Shown: positions 43,312 to 54,180, numbered from the stretch's first letter. The stretch is 64,000 nucleotides of DNA from Acidiflorens sp963847715 (GCA_963847715.1 CAWKAZ010000007.1:1-64000), one strand, 5' to 3'. Numbers and translations: made by a program. The notes: generated by a model from the sequence alone, not told the origin.

Positions 43312-44871
43312 ATGACATCGCAAACGAACACGCTTACAGCACCCGATGCAAAGGCCGTCAGCGAGAAGTCTTCTGCGCCACGAATTCTTCCCAATTTTGT
43401 AGGCGGTCGTTGGGTTCCGGCACAGTCGTCCGCGTTTGTCGATGTGACGAATCCTGCGAACGGCGAAGTGCTGGCGCGTTTGCCGCTATCGGGCGCGGCC
43501 GATGTGGAAGCCGCTGTCGTGGCTGCTAAAACCGCCCTCCCTGATTGGCGCGGGCGTTCCGTTGGCGAACGCACAGAGTTCATCTACGCGTTGCGCGAAA
43601 AGTTCCGCTCGCGCATCGACGAATTGGCCGAGTCGATCACCCGCGAAGGAGGCAAGGTCCTCTCCGACGCGCGAGCCGAGGTCACGCGCTCGATCGAAGT
43701 TCTCGAAGTCGCGTGCGCTACTCCTATGACTATGCAGGGACGTGTGCTGGAAGGCGTCTCGCGCGGTATCAACACGGAAACTTTCCGCCAGCCCGTAGGA
43801 GTCTGCGCCGCAATCACTCCTTTCAACTTCCCGGCAATGGTGCCGATGTGGTTTCTGCCCTTCGCGATTGTGTGCGGCAACACGTTCATATTGAAGCCGT
43901 CGGAGCAGGTTCCGCTCACCTCGGAAATCATCTGCCACATTCTCGACGAGATCGGCCTTCCACTAGGCGTCGTCAACCTCGTCCACGGCGCGCACGATGT
44001 GGTCAACGGCATCCTCGATAACCCGGGAATCAACGCTGTTTCGTTCGTCGGTTCGGTCAACACCGCGAAATACATTTACCGCCGGGCCGCCGAAAAGGGA
44101 AAGCGCGTACAAGCTTTGGGCGGCGCGAAGAATTACATGGTCGTCATGCCCGACGCGATCGTCGACAAGACCGTATCGAATATCCTCGGCAGCGCCTTCG
44201 GCAACGCCGGACAGCGCTGCATGGCCGGATCGGTGCTCGTTACTGTAGGCTCCGCCAAGGCCTCAATCATGGGCAAACTGAAAGAAGAGGCAGAGAAGGT
44301 AGTCGCCGGCGATGGCCGCGATCCGAAAGCAAGCCTCGGGCCGGTGATCTCGCCCGCAGCCTGCGAGCGCATTCACCAAGCCATCGAAACCGGCGTTAAA
44401 GAAGGAGCGGAACTGCTGGTCGACGGACGTCGCCCGAAGAACACTCCGGCAGGCGGCAACTTCGTCGGTCCCACGATCCTGAACAACGTGAAACCCGGCA
44501 TGCACGCCGCGATCGACGAGATATTCGGCCCGGTGCTTTCCGTGATGCACGTCGATTCGCTCGACGAAGCCATCGCGCTCGTCAACAGCGATCCGCGCGG
44601 CAACGGTACCTCGATCTTCACTGAGAATGGCGCTGCAGTTCGCGAGTACAGTCGCCGCATCGAGGTCGGCATGGTGGGCGTGAACATCGGAGTCGCGGCT
44701 TCGCCCGCATATTTCCCCTTCTCAGGATGGAAGGATTCTTTCTTCGGCGACGTGCATGTCCACGGCTTGGACGCGGTCGAGTTCTTCACCCGGAAGAAGA
44801 CAGTGACTTCGCGATATTTCTCGGCGGGAACGACCGGCAAGTTCTTCACCGAGCAGGGCGACAAGCACTGA
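43312..44871 (+). CDS. mmsA: CoA-acylating methylmalonate/malonate-semialdehyde dehydrogenase
   Basis: This 519-residue ALDH-superfamily enzyme carries the family's GVCAAITPFNFPAMVPMWFL and QRCMAGSVLV with catalytic C303. The usual general-base Glu is replaced in LGGAKNYMVV, a mark of the CoA-dependent MmsA type that yields acyl-CoA rather than free acid. It converts methylmalonate semialdehyde to propionyl-CoA or malonate semialdehyde to acetyl-CoA. The neighbouring dihydropyrimidinase and beta-ureidopropionase favour the malonate-semialdehyde step after beta-alanine deamination; valine or inositol breakdown remains possible. Confidence 0.92.
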   Translation: MTSQTNTLTAPDAKAVSEKSSAPRILPNFVGGRWVPAQSSAFVDVTNPANGEVLARLPLSGAADVEAAVVAAKTALPDWRGRSVGERTEFIYALREKFRSRIDELAESITREGGKVLSDARAEVTRSIEVLEVACATPMTMQGRVLEGVSRGINTETFRQPVGVCAAITPFNFPAMVPMWFLPFAIVCGNTFILKPSEQVPLTSEIICHILDEIGLPLGVVNLVHGAHDVVNGILDNPGINAVSFVGSVNTAKYIYRRAAEKGKRVQALGGAKNYMVVMPDAIVDKTVSNILGSAFGNAGQRCMAGSVLVTVGSAKASIMGKLKEEAEKVVAGDGRDPKASLGPVISPAACERIHQAIETGVKEGAELLVDGRRPKNTPAGGNFVGPTILNNVKPGMHAAIDEIFGPVLSVMHVDSLDEAIALVNSDPRGNGTSIFTENGAAVREYSRRIEVGMVGVNIGVAASPAYFPFSGWKDSFFGDVHVHGLDAVEFFTRKKTVTSRYFSAGTTGKFFTEQGDKH

Positions 44872-44892
44872 CGCATCAAGTTTGAATGCCCT

Positions 44893-45358
44893 ATGGGTTT
44901 TCTACACAACCTGAAGCGGTCTTTGTTACCGTTGCGAATGACGGACCCTGATTTTGGGAGCCTGACTTTCGTGAACATGCCGCCCGCGGAACCTTCTTGG
45001 GAGGCGCCCGAATGGACTTTTCCCGCGACCGGTACCGGCGTTGTGATTGCGCTCCGAGGGGGCGAGAGTGGTCCGCTTCCCCAGGAGCGTGAGTTTTATT
45101 TGAGCTTGCCTGCGCGATTTGATTCCATCATGGCCGCGTGCCGTCCATTGTTAGATGAGGTCCTTCGCGAAAAGCGAGGTGGCCAATTGCCTGACAAATG
45201 TCTTCAGTGCTATCAAGCTCAGCGGATTCGGCGTTGAGGACGCGTTGGAAGAGCCTGTCCGATGGGATGTCGTATTCGAAACGACCGACCAGAAGCCTCT
45301 TGCGATCAGAATCCCGTTTGTCGGTGATAGAGCACAAGTAGCGCAAACGGACAGCTAG
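44893..45358 (+). pseudogene. Small unknown gene disrupted by a +1 frameshift
   Basis: Frame 1 reads from ATG 44893 (MGFLHNLKRSLLPLR) and would stop at 45237. In frame 2, coherent sequence continues to 45358 (SAIKLSGFGVEDALEEPVRW, then DVVFETTDQKPLAIRIPFVG). Removing one A from the AAA at 45196-45198 joins them smoothly as PDNVFSAIKL, giving about 154 residues. The intact protein would be a small soluble protein I do not recognise. Either the gene is broken or the base is a homopolymer sequencing error. Confidence 0.6.
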
Positions 45359-45403
45359 CGTTACGAAAAGTGCCGCAATCCCCCTTGTCTGCTAGACATT
45401 CTG

Positions 45404-46657
45404 CTACACATACCTAAGCCATGCATCGTTCCGTCGAGCCTTGAAATCAGCGAACCATCGGCAGGCAAAATAAAGCAACACGATCGCGACTGCCCAAGCT
45501 AAATAGAGAAGCGGCAAACTCCACACATACCCTTCTGGTGGCTCTGGATTTCCCATTGGATGGTTCGCGAAAAGCCACGGGCTGACATATCCAAGCCGCA
45601 TTTTCGACACAACCAGCGCCAGCGCATGAATCAGTGGAATGTGGAGCATGTAAAAGAAGAACGGCACGCGTCCGAACATAGAGATTCGATCCACAAGAGC
45701 ACCGCGCAGGCCGTCGAGCACTGGAATCATCGCGATGATCGGACCAAGCGTCATCAGCAGGAACAAGAGCGACGCAGGATACTTGGTCGTGTTCAGGAAC
45801 GAGAGCCACGCTGGCATCGGTGGCAGGCCATTCCGCCCCTGTACAGCGGCATGCCACGGCCGCGGATCGCCGTACAAATTAAATCCTCGCAGCACCAGAA
45901 ATAATCCGATCGCCGACAGTCCGATCGCCAGGCAGAGACGGTTTCTTTGCCCCGGCTCCAATGCCAGTATCTTGCCAAAACCGTAACCTGCGGCCATGAC
46001 CCCAAGCCACGGGATGATTGAGTAAAGCACGATGAGGTTGGGACCGTCGGGACCAAACTGAATCGGGCCCGCGAAGAACCCCACGTAGAAGATCTTCCAG
46101 AGAGCCGAGAAGCGGTTGCCGTCGAGCCCCTCAATCAACTTGCCGACGTGCGAATCCATCAGGTTGTGCGCGGCGATGATCAGCAATCCAATCGTCCCGA
46201 TCGCCGGCAGCGGCAGCTTCACCAATCCCGCCATCAGAATCATGCACCACCCAATCACCCAGATCACACCTGCCATCTCGTAATGTTTGAAGTCGAAGTT
46301 GAAAGTCCATGCGACGCGCAGGAACGTGAGTTCCAGAAAGATCAGCCACGCGCCGCGGATGAGGAGATGTTTCGACAGGTCGGCGTGCTTCCGACCATAG
46401 AAGAAGGCGCTCGTGCCAGCCAGAAAGATAAACGCCGGCGCGCAGAAGTGCGTGATCCACCGAGTGAAGAAGATTCCCGGGGTTGGACCTCCAGCTGGAA
46501 GGCCGGAAAAGACGCGAACGTGATCGATGGCCATCAGGATCATGACTGCGCCGCGAATCAGATCAACGGACGCAATTCGGGACGCAACTCGGGAGGCGAC
46601 CTGCGATTTCGACGCAGCCAGCGCGTTCGCCGCCGTGGAAGAAACAGTAGCGTGCAT
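45404..46657 (-). CDS. DUF1624/heparan-alpha-glucosaminide N-acetyltransferase-like membrane protein
   Basis: The 417-residue protein has about ten hydrophobic helices. Its N-terminal region RIASVDLIRGAVMILMAIDH followed by a conserved FTRWITHFCAPAFIFLAG segment is the signature of DUF1624/HGSNAT-type acyltransferases and YeiB-like proteins. Members move acetyl or acyl groups across the inner membrane onto sugars or other acceptors. It is minus-strand, between the frameshifted gene and dihydropyrimidinase, with no visible functional link to pyrimidine breakdown. Confidence 0.83.
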   Translation of the reverse strand: MHATVSSTAANALAASKSQVASRVASRIASVDLIRGAVMILMAIDHVRVFSGLPAGGPTPGIFFTRWITHFCAPAFIFLAGTSAFFYGRKHADLSKHLLIRGAWLIFLELTFLRVAWTFNFDFKHYEMAGVIWVIGWCMILMAGLVKLPLPAIGTIGLLIIAAHNLMDSHVGKLIEGLDGNRFSALWKIFYVGFFAGPIQFGPDGPNLIVLYSIIPWLGVMAAGYGFGKILALEPGQRNRLCLAIGLSAIGLFLVLRGFNLYGDPRPWHAAVQGRNGLPPMPAWLSFLNTTKYPASLLFLLMTLGPIIAMIPVLDGLRGALVDRISMFGRVPFFFYMLHIPLIHALALVVSKMRLGYVSPWLFANHPMGNPEPPEGYVWSLPLLYLAWAVAIVLLYFACRWFADFKARRNDAWLRYV

Positions 46658-46720
46658 GAATTACCAGACCTAAGTTAGGCTCGCGTGCTCGAGCCCGATT
46701 CGACCCCGCGCAGAACTGCG

Positions 46721-48112
<1,392 letters not shown>

Positions 48113-48187
48113 GAATGCCGGTTCTCCTTCGTCTTGGAAGCAACGATTTTATGCTAAACTCCCCAAACTAAGTAGCCGCCCTCAGCG

Positions 48188-48338
48188 AAAGCATTTACCG
48201 CAGAGGACGCCGAGTTCGCAGAGACATTTCTTGTTTTCATGGCATCAGGACTGCCTTCTTTCCTGCCTTAGAGTGGTAGGGCTTTTATTCTTTAGGCTTT
48301 TCTCGGCGAACTCTGCGTCCTCTGCGGTTAAAGCGTTT
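48188..48338. repeat. Inverted repeat pair (accgcagaggacgc-type) between hydA and LLM gene
   Basis: Left arm 48188-48224 and right arm 48302-48338 are inverted copies sharing accgcagaggacgc, gagttcgc and flanking bases with only a few differences, separated by about 77 bp. Elements with this purine-rich core are dispersed in many bacterial genomes and can form long hairpins. The element lies between two divergent genes. Confidence 0.7.
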
Positions 48339-48375
48339 TCGCGGCGATGGAACACACAGCACCCCAGGAGACTGC

Positions 48376-49371
48376 ATGCGTTTTGGAATCACCATCAAGC
48401 CTGATATGACGGTTGAGCGTATCGTCGCGCTGACGCGGCAAGCCGAAGATGCTGGCTTCGAATATGGATGGATCTTCGACTCGCATGTGCTCTGGCTTGA
48501 GCCTTATCCGATGCTCACGTTGATGGCGACGAATACGAAGCGCATGAAGTTTGGAACATGCGTGACCAATCCTGCGGTGCGCGACATTACGGTGACTTCC
48601 AGCCTGTTTGCCACGCTCAACCTCATCTCCGGAGGACGCATGCAGCTGGGCATTGGACGCGGAGACAGTTCTCGGCGCGTGCTCGGCAAAAAGCCGGTGA
48701 CTTCGGCGCAACTGGAACAAGCGGTCGCAGACTTTCGCGCGTTGAACAGCGGCAAAGAGATCGACTACGAAGGTCGTCCTGCAAAGCTCACCTGGGCAAC
48801 TGGCGGAGTTCCTCCGGTTTGGATTGCTGGTTATGGTCCGAAGGTGTTGGAACTTGCGGGACGAATTGCCGATGGCGTGATCCTGCAGTTTGCTGATCCT
48901 GACCTGATCGCGTGGTGTGTCAGCTTCGTGAAGAAGGGCGCTGAAGCTGCGGGACGCGACTTCCGCAAGATCGAGATCATGTCGGCTGCTCCAGTTTGGG
49001 TGTCGAACGACATGAAAGTCGCGCGCGATCGCGTGCGCTGGTTTCCTGCGCTGGTTTCGAATCATGTCGTCGATCTGGTTTCAAAGTACAAGCCCGAGGA
49101 ACTTCCTCCGGCGCTGACTTCTTACATACGCGACAAGGGACATTACGATTACCTGCATCATTGCGAAGTCGGCAGCAGCAATGCCGATTTCGTCACCGAT
49201 GACGTGATCGATCGTTTCTGTGTGCTCGGACCTGCGAAAGCGCAGATTGAAAAACTGCACGCGCTCGCGAAAGCAGGAGTGACTCAGTTCAATATCTATC
49301 TGATGTGCGGAGATGAGGAAGATACGCTGGAGAAGTATAAGAAGGAAGTTTTGCCTGCGTTTGGGAAGTAG
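48376..49371 (+). CDS. LLM-class flavin/F420-dependent oxidoreductase, TIGR03842-like
   Basis: The luciferase-like TIM-barrel protein of 331 residues starts MRFGITIKPDMTVERIV and contains FGTCVTNPAVRDITVTSSLF, LISGGRMQLGIGRGDS and WIAGYGPKVLELAG. The pattern fits the F420/FMN-binding group modelled as TIGR03842, whose members occur next to pyrimidine-breakdown genes. AGGAGACTGC precedes the ATG. It is divergent from hydA and likely acts in this pathway or on its analogues, but its reaction is not known. Cofactor (F420 or FMN) cannot be decided here. Confidence 0.83.
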   Translation: MRFGITIKPDMTVERIVALTRQAEDAGFEYGWIFDSHVLWLEPYPMLTLMATNTKRMKFGTCVTNPAVRDITVTSSLFATLNLISGGRMQLGIGRGDSSRRVLGKKPVTSAQLEQAVADFRALNSGKEIDYEGRPAKLTWATGGVPPVWIAGYGPKVLELAGRIADGVILQFADPDLIAWCVSFVKKGAEAAGRDFRKIEIMSAAPVWVSNDMKVARDRVRWFPALVSNHVVDLVSKYKPEELPPALTSYIRDKGHYDYLHHCEVGSSNADFVTDDVIDRFCVLGPAKAQIEKLHALAKAGVTQFNIYLMCGDEEDTLEKYKKEVLPAFGK

Positions 49372-49971
49372 GCTCTTAGCTGTTAGCTCTTAGCTTTTAC
49401 CTATTGGCTCTTCGCGTTTAGTTGCTGTTTGCGTTTGCTTCTTTTTGAGCTTGCTGATTGCCATTTTTGGAATGGCCGTTGTTTACTTTTTGGTACTCCC
49501 ATACCCCCCTTATCTCGGTCTTTTGGAATCAGATACTTAGCCGGAAACTTCCGCCAGGTCTTTGGATAATAAGGACTTAGAGGTAAAGTATTTGGTAATC
49601 AATCACTTAGGAAGTATTCCGTCCGACTTCCCGGCAAAGTATTGATTCGTATGGAATTACTCATCGATACCGCCAAAATATTGATATCACGTAGCTTAGC
49701 GAAGAAAAACGCCGAACCTGATGGGCCTTCTGACGGCGTATTTGCACGTAGCTACTAAGCCATCCCTCGCTGTTTTATCGTCGATTATTACTTACTAGTA
49801 TATACCAAGCTGTCAAGGGAATTCTGATCCACTCCTTAGGTTTCGACCGTTGCGAAACCTGGGGTGGCGGCCAGGAACTCGGTCTTTCGCGGATACCGAC
49901 GGATAACGACCCAAGAAAATATCGTAGACAAATCCCGCGCGCTCGATTGTCTTACCATTGAGAACCGCAGC
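49372..49971. other. 600-bp AT-richer intergenic region
   Basis: No gene is recognised. It starts with gctcttagct-type simple repeats, then an AT-rich stretch. Two direct repeats of cacgtagct occur near 49692 and 49746, flanking an acgccg...cggcgt stem. The region precedes the second sigma-factor cassette and probably carries its promoter. An in-frame ATG at 49864 could extend the sigma gene into it. Confidence 0.45.
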
Positions 49972-50481
49972 ATGGACCGAGTCGAGGCAAATGTCACTGA
50001 GATCGAGGTCCTATACCGCCAACACGGCGCGGCTCTCCTTTTGTTTGCCATGGCTATTACAGGCGAAAGAAGTCAAGCTCAAGATGCGGTTCATCAGGTG
50101 TTTCTGAAGTTGATTCAGAACGGGAACCTCAGTCGAGCTGAAGACAAAAAAGCTTACGTCTTCGCATGTGTACGCAATGCGGTTCTGAACGAACGGAAGC
50201 ATGGAGATCGCGAAACTTCGCTCGATACAGAGACGGCCTGGTTCAGCCCACCAGACAGGGATTATGCGAGAGAACAAGACTTGAGACGGGCGCTGGGTAC
50301 ACTGTCGGATGATCAGAGACAGGTTGTCATTTTGCACGTGTGGGGTGAGCTCACGTTTTCGCAAATCGCAGATCTGCTGAGCGTCAGCTCAAACACAATC
50401 GCTTCCCGCTATCGATATGCGCTCGGCAAGCTACGGGACGCAATGTCAACCAAGGAGAATTCGTGTGCCGAATCTGGATGA
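49972..50481 (+). CDS. ECF-type RNA polymerase sigma factor
   Basis: Region 2 (EVLYRQHGAALLLFAMAITG, AQDAVHQVFLKLI, RAEDKKAYVFACVRN) and region 4 (LSDDQRQVVILHVWGELTFS, QIADLLSVSSNTIASRYRYA) are both clear in about 169 residues. I chose the ATG at 49972 because homology begins there; ATG 49864 is also in frame. The next gene overlaps its 3' end and encodes a single-pass membrane protein, the expected anti-sigma position. Confidence 0.87.
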   Translation: MDRVEANVTEIEVLYRQHGAALLLFAMAITGERSQAQDAVHQVFLKLIQNGNLSRAEDKKAYVFACVRNAVLNERKHGDRETSLDTETAWFSPPDRDYAREQDLRRALGTLSDDQRQVVILHVWGELTFSQIADLLSVSSNTIASRYRYALGKLRDAMSTKENSCAESG

Positions 50482-50866
50482 TGAGGGTTTCGAAGCCTAT
50501 TTGAAGCAATTCCAGCCACTTGTGCCCGATGCTCTACCTTCCAAGGAGGCGTATCAGGAATCTTGGCGACATCGTTCGGTACTACGGATCTCGGTTGTCG
50601 GCGCTACGGCGCTGGTGATTCTAGGCGTCTGGAGTTTTCACGCCGTGAAGAGTCGCGTCGCCTATACGAGCAGCAATCGGGCGACGGTTCGGGTGGTTGT
50701 ACCGGTTCAGCCAATGACGATGCGGGACGCGAATGCGTTGCTGGCCACCGCACCGTCATATAAGGCGGCAGTGGACAGCATGGCATTCCATATCCAGGGC
50801 TCAACGATTTCAAAAGACAAACAAAGCGCGCTTGCCGTGCTTGCAAAGGAGAAGATCAAGCTATGA
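50465..50866 (+). CDS. Single-pass membrane protein, putative anti-sigma factor
   Basis: GTG at 50465 follows AAGGAG at good spacing and overlaps the sigma gene by 17 bp. The 133-residue protein has a short cytoplasmic N-terminus (LDDEGFEAYLKQFQPLVPDA), one transmembrane helix (ISVVGATALVILGVWSF) and a small periplasmic part. It has no zinc-finger motif, so it differs from the anti-sigma protein at 24566. Assignment rests on topology and position. Confidence 0.65.
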   Translation: MPNLDDEGFEAYLKQFQPLVPDALPSKEAYQESWRHRSVLRISVVGATALVILGVWSFHAVKSRVAYTSSNRATVRVVVPVQPMTMRDANALLATAPSYKAAVDSMAFHIQGSTISKDKQSALAVLAKEKIKL

Positions 50867-51735
50867 GACGAATCAACATAATTGGACCGATGGTGGTGAC
50901 CGCACTTCTAGCGATCGGGCCGGCAATTGCTCAGCAAACCGCTCCCCTAGCAGACAACGCGGCATTGCGGTACTGGGCAGCATTTTCCGAGCTGCAGGAC
51001 ACAGCGATAACCGACCAGGAAGCAAAAGAATTGAATGCAGCCCTGGATAACATGGGGCCGTTCGATTCTTCGAGATACAAAGACCTGCTTCAGAAGAACA
51101 CCCCAGCTCTGGATATCATGGCGCGGGCGACCTTGCTCTCGAACTGTGACTGGGGATTGGATTACGGGCTGGGAGAGGATGTCCCGGTTGAGTATGCGAG
51201 AAAGGCATTAGTGCTTGGACGGCTGAATGTCCTATACGCAATTCAGGAGTATCACTCGGGCAATAAAGATGGAGCGGTTCGCGCCCTCGCGGCGGGATTG
51301 CGATTCTCTCACGACGTGAGCAACGGGGGTTCACTCTTTGCGACTCTTGTCGCGAAAGACCTTCTCGTCACTCATCTCACGGCAGTGAGCGTTGCACTCC
51401 GGGTGGGGCAGCTTTCAGCAACACAACAATCGCAATTGCAAAAAGCAGTGGCGGCGTTAGGGGATGGGCTCGATTGGTCGGCTGCAGCACGGCGCGATCT
51501 CGAAGCGTTGCACACGCACTACGCAAAGGACCAGCAGGCGGCTGCGTCCCTGAATCGCATCATCACGTCATATAGCGCTTTTCTCAACGATCGGGGCAAG
51601 CTGCCGATCCTGACTGAAGCGATCCATGACGCGCCGCAAGAACTTGCGAGTGTAATCCCAAATCCAAAAGGAGTACTTGAACAGAAACAAGAGCTGGCAG
51701 ACAAGCTACTGCAAACGCGGGGACTGTTGCGGTAA
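50863..51735 (+). CDS. Secreted alpha-helical protein of unknown function
   Basis: The ATG overlaps the preceding stop (ATGA), making this the third gene of the sigma cassette. A signal peptide (IIGPMVVTALLAIGPAIAQQ) leads a mostly helical 290-residue protein (ALRYWAAFSELQDTAITDQE, NVLYAIQEYHSGNKDGAVRA, SQLQKAVAALGDGLDWSAAA). I do not recognise a family. It may be the output or the sensed component of the sigma pathway. Confidence 0.7.
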   Translation: MRRINIIGPMVVTALLAIGPAIAQQTAPLADNAALRYWAAFSELQDTAITDQEAKELNAALDNMGPFDSSRYKDLLQKNTPALDIMARATLLSNCDWGLDYGLGEDVPVEYARKALVLGRLNVLYAIQEYHSGNKDGAVRALAAGLRFSHDVSNGGSLFATLVAKDLLVTHLTAVSVALRVGQLSATQQSQLQKAVAALGDGLDWSAAARRDLEALHTHYAKDQQAAASLNRIITSYSAFLNDRGKLPILTEAIHDAPQELASVIPNPKGVLEQKQELADKLLQTRGLLR

Positions 51736-51770
51736 GCGTCTACTATTCGACGCAAAGGAGCGATGCGCCT

Positions 51771-51799
51771 GGGGCACGCGCTACAATCGTGCGTGCCCC
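51771..51799. terminator. Hairpin between convergent genes
   Basis: Perfect 9-bp arms GGGGCACGC and GCGTGCCCC with an 11-nt loop span the stop codon of the minus-strand NCS1 gene and lie 35 bp after the plus-strand gene. There is no T-run, so termination activity is uncertain. Confidence 0.4.
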
Positions 51800-53184
51800 G
51801 AGGCTTTCATCAGCGCGTAGTAAGCCACGAACGACACCGCAAAGCCAACGAACCACGAATAGTCGTATAGAACTCGTACAGAAGGCACGACTAATCCCAC
51901 CAGCGCTGTGCCTGCTCCGAAGAAAAGGGAGCCGATTGCCAGCCAGTTAAATCCGCGCGTGTATTCGTAAGTCCTGCCGCGAAGATATAAGTCATCCACG
52001 ATGAGCACGCGGCGCCGAATGATGAAGTAATCGCAGATCATGATTCCCGCTACCGGGCCTAAGAACGCTGCGTAGCCTCCGAGCCATCCGAAGATGAAGG
52101 TGCCGTAATCGGCGAGAAGTTTCCAGGGCATCAGCGCGATGCCCATGAAGCAGGTGATGATGCCTCCGGTGCGGAAGCTGATCTTGCGCGGCCAGAGGTT
52201 GGAGAAGTCGTTGGCCGGAGAAACCACGTTCGCGCCGATGTTGACGTTCAGTGTGGCGAGCAGAATCGCCAGCAGCGAAATCACTACTGCTACGGGAGAA
52301 TGAAACCGGCTCAGCAGTTGCACCGGATCCCAGATCGCGGTTCCGTAAATGACAACTGTCGCTGACGTCACCAAGATTCCGATCAGCGAGTAGAGTGTCA
52401 TGGTTGTCGGGAGCGCGATGGCCTGTCCGATGGCTTGCTGGCGCTGGCTCTTGGCAAAGCGGGTGAAGTCGGGAATGTTGAGCGAGACAGTGGCCCAGAA
52501 ACCGACGGTACCGTTTAACGCCGGAATTAGAAATTTGAGGAAGTCGGAGAATGTCGCGAAGCGCGTCGGCGCCGAGAGCATCGGGCCGAAGCCTCCAGCC
52601 GCGCGGTAAGCCCAGCCCAGCAACAATAATCCGACTCCGAGAAGAATGGGCGCGCTGATTCCTTGCAGCACGCGAATGTATTCGATGCCTTTCAGGATCA
52701 CCGCCAAGTTGACGAGCCAGAACGCAAGGAAACAAATGGCAGTACTGTGCGGGACTTGCTTCCAACTGGGGGCGAGCGTGGCGATCAGCGTGTTGATGGC
52801 TTCGCCGCCGATCCAGGTCTGGATGCCGAACCATCCGCAGGCGACCAACGCGCGCAGGACGGCGGCGAAGTTTGCGCCCAGGACTCCGAACGACGCGCGG
52901 GCGAGCACGGGAAATGGAACGCCATAACGCGCGCCGGGATGCGAATTCAGCAGCATCGGGATCAAGACGATGGTGTTGCCGAGAAAGACCGTGAAGACGG
53001 CCTGCCTCCAGTTCATGCCACCCTGGATCAGGCTCGCGGCGAGCATATAGGTAAGGATGTTCACCGACATGCTTACCCAAAGCGCAGCAAAGTTGTATGT
53101 GCCCCAATGGCGGCGTTCGGGCCCGGCGGGAGCGAGGTCTTCGTTGTAGAGAGGGCTGGACTGGATTTGGGGAGATGCGGGCAT
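51781..53184 (-). CDS. NCS1-family nucleobase/hydantoin permease
   Basis: About 12 membrane helices are present in 467 residues. The first helices (WVSMSVNILTYMLAASLIQG) and the segment PVLARASFGVLGANFAAVLR are characteristic of nucleobase:cation symporter-1 proteins such as the uracil, allantoin and hydantoin carriers. It imports a pyrimidine-like compound with Na+ or H+. The amidase gene lies upstream on the same strand about 90 bp away, so they are probably expressed together. Confidence 0.9.
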   Translation of the reverse strand: MPASPQIQSSPLYNEDLAPAGPERRHWGTYNFAALWVSMSVNILTYMLAASLIQGGMNWRQAVFTVFLGNTIVLIPMLLNSHPGARYGVPFPVLARASFGVLGANFAAVLRALVACGWFGIQTWIGGEAINTLIATLAPSWKQVPHSTAICFLAFWLVNLAVILKGIEYIRVLQGISAPILLGVGLLLLGWAYRAAGGFGPMLSAPTRFATFSDFLKFLIPALNGTVGFWATVSLNIPDFTRFAKSQRQQAIGQAIALPTTMTLYSLIGILVTSATVVIYGTAIWDPVQLLSRFHSPVAVVISLLAILLATLNVNIGANVVSPANDFSNLWPRKISFRTGGIITCFMGIALMPWKLLADYGTFIFGWLGGYAAFLGPVAGIMICDYFIIRRRVLIVDDLYLRGRTYEYTRGFNWLAIGSLFFGAGTALVGLVVPSVRVLYDYSWFVGFAVSFVAYYALMKASGHARL

Positions 53185-53270
53185 TCGCTTTTAGTTCTCA
53201 GTTGTCATTTGTCAGTTCTCAGTAAAATCACGTCCGCAGTTTCTGAGAAGCGAGAACTGGGAACTGAGAA

Positions 53271-54149
53271 CTACTCTTGTCCGCTCTGCGTCGTCAGTGC
53301 TCCATACGTCTCCGGACGCCTGTCGCGATAGAACTGCCAGACCCTTCTGACTTCCTGGATCATTTCGAAGTCGAGGTCGGCGACCAGCACTTCGTCTTTG
53401 TCGCGGCTTGCCTGGGCGACAATCTTGCCGCGCGGATTGCAGAAGTAGCTCTTGCCGTAGAATTCGCCGATGTTCCATGGCTTCTCGCGTCCGACGCGGT
53501 TGATGGCGCCGACGAAGTATCCGTTGGCAGCTGCGTGTGCGGGTTGCTCGAGCTCCCACAGATATTCGGAGAGGCCCGCAACTGTCGCGGAAGGATTGAA
53601 GACAATCTCGGCGCCGTTCAGGCCGAGCACGCGCGCGCCTTCGGGGAAATGGCGGTCGTAGCAGATGTAAACGCCGACCTTCGCATACTTGGTTTGGAAG
53701 ACGGGATAGCCGAGGTCTCCGGGAGTGAAGTAGAACTTCTCCCAGAATCCGGGATGGACATGCGGAATATGGTGCTTGCGATATTTGCCGAGGTACTTGC
53801 CGTCGGCATCGATGACTGCGGCCGTGTTGAAGTAGAGGCCCGCCATCTGCTCTTCGTAGACGGGCACGACGATCACCATTCCGTGCTTGGCTGCTAGCTT
53901 CTGCATGAGCTGCGTGGTCGGTCCGTCAGGTACGCGCTCGGTAAGGTCGTACCAGCGGACGTCTTGCTCGGCACAGAAATAAGGACCGTAGAAGAGTTCC
54001 TGGAGGCAAAGAATCTTGACCTTCTTCTTCGCCGCCTGCTCGATCAGCTTCAGGTGCTTGTCGATCATGGCTTTCTTGACTGCAGGCAGCGACCGGCTAT
54101 TGAGCGCGTTGCTTGCTTGAATCAGACCACAGCGCACGATGCGGGACAT
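53271..54149 (-). CDS. Beta-ureidopropionase-like carbon-nitrogen hydrolase
   Basis: This nitrilase-superfamily amidase hydrolyses N-carbamoyl-beta-alanine to beta-alanine, CO2 and ammonia. The catalytic triad is visible: E51 (CLQELFYGPYFC), K125 (YRKHHIPHVHPGF) and C163 (VYICYDRHFPEG). The FWEKFYFTPGD and AINRVGREKPWN segments fit the beta-ureidopropionase branch. ATG 54149 follows GGAGG; the frame opens slightly earlier at 54170. It completes dihydropyrimidine opening begun by hydA. Confidence 0.9.
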   Translation of the reverse strand: MSRIVRCGLIQASNALNSRSLPAVKKAMIDKHLKLIEQAAKKKVKILCLQELFYGPYFCAEQDVRWYDLTERVPDGPTTQLMQKLAAKHGMVIVVPVYEEQMAGLYFNTAAVIDADGKYLGKYRKHHIPHVHPGFWEKFYFTPGDLGYPVFQTKYAKVGVYICYDRHFPEGARVLGLNGAEIVFNPSATVAGLSEYLWELEQPAHAAANGYFVGAINRVGREKPWNIGEFYGKSYFCNPRGKIVAQASRDKDEVLVADLDFEMIQEVRRVWQFYRDRRPETYGALTTQSGQE

Positions 54150-54180
54150 GGGGACCTCCGAGAGAAGCAATATATCAGAG

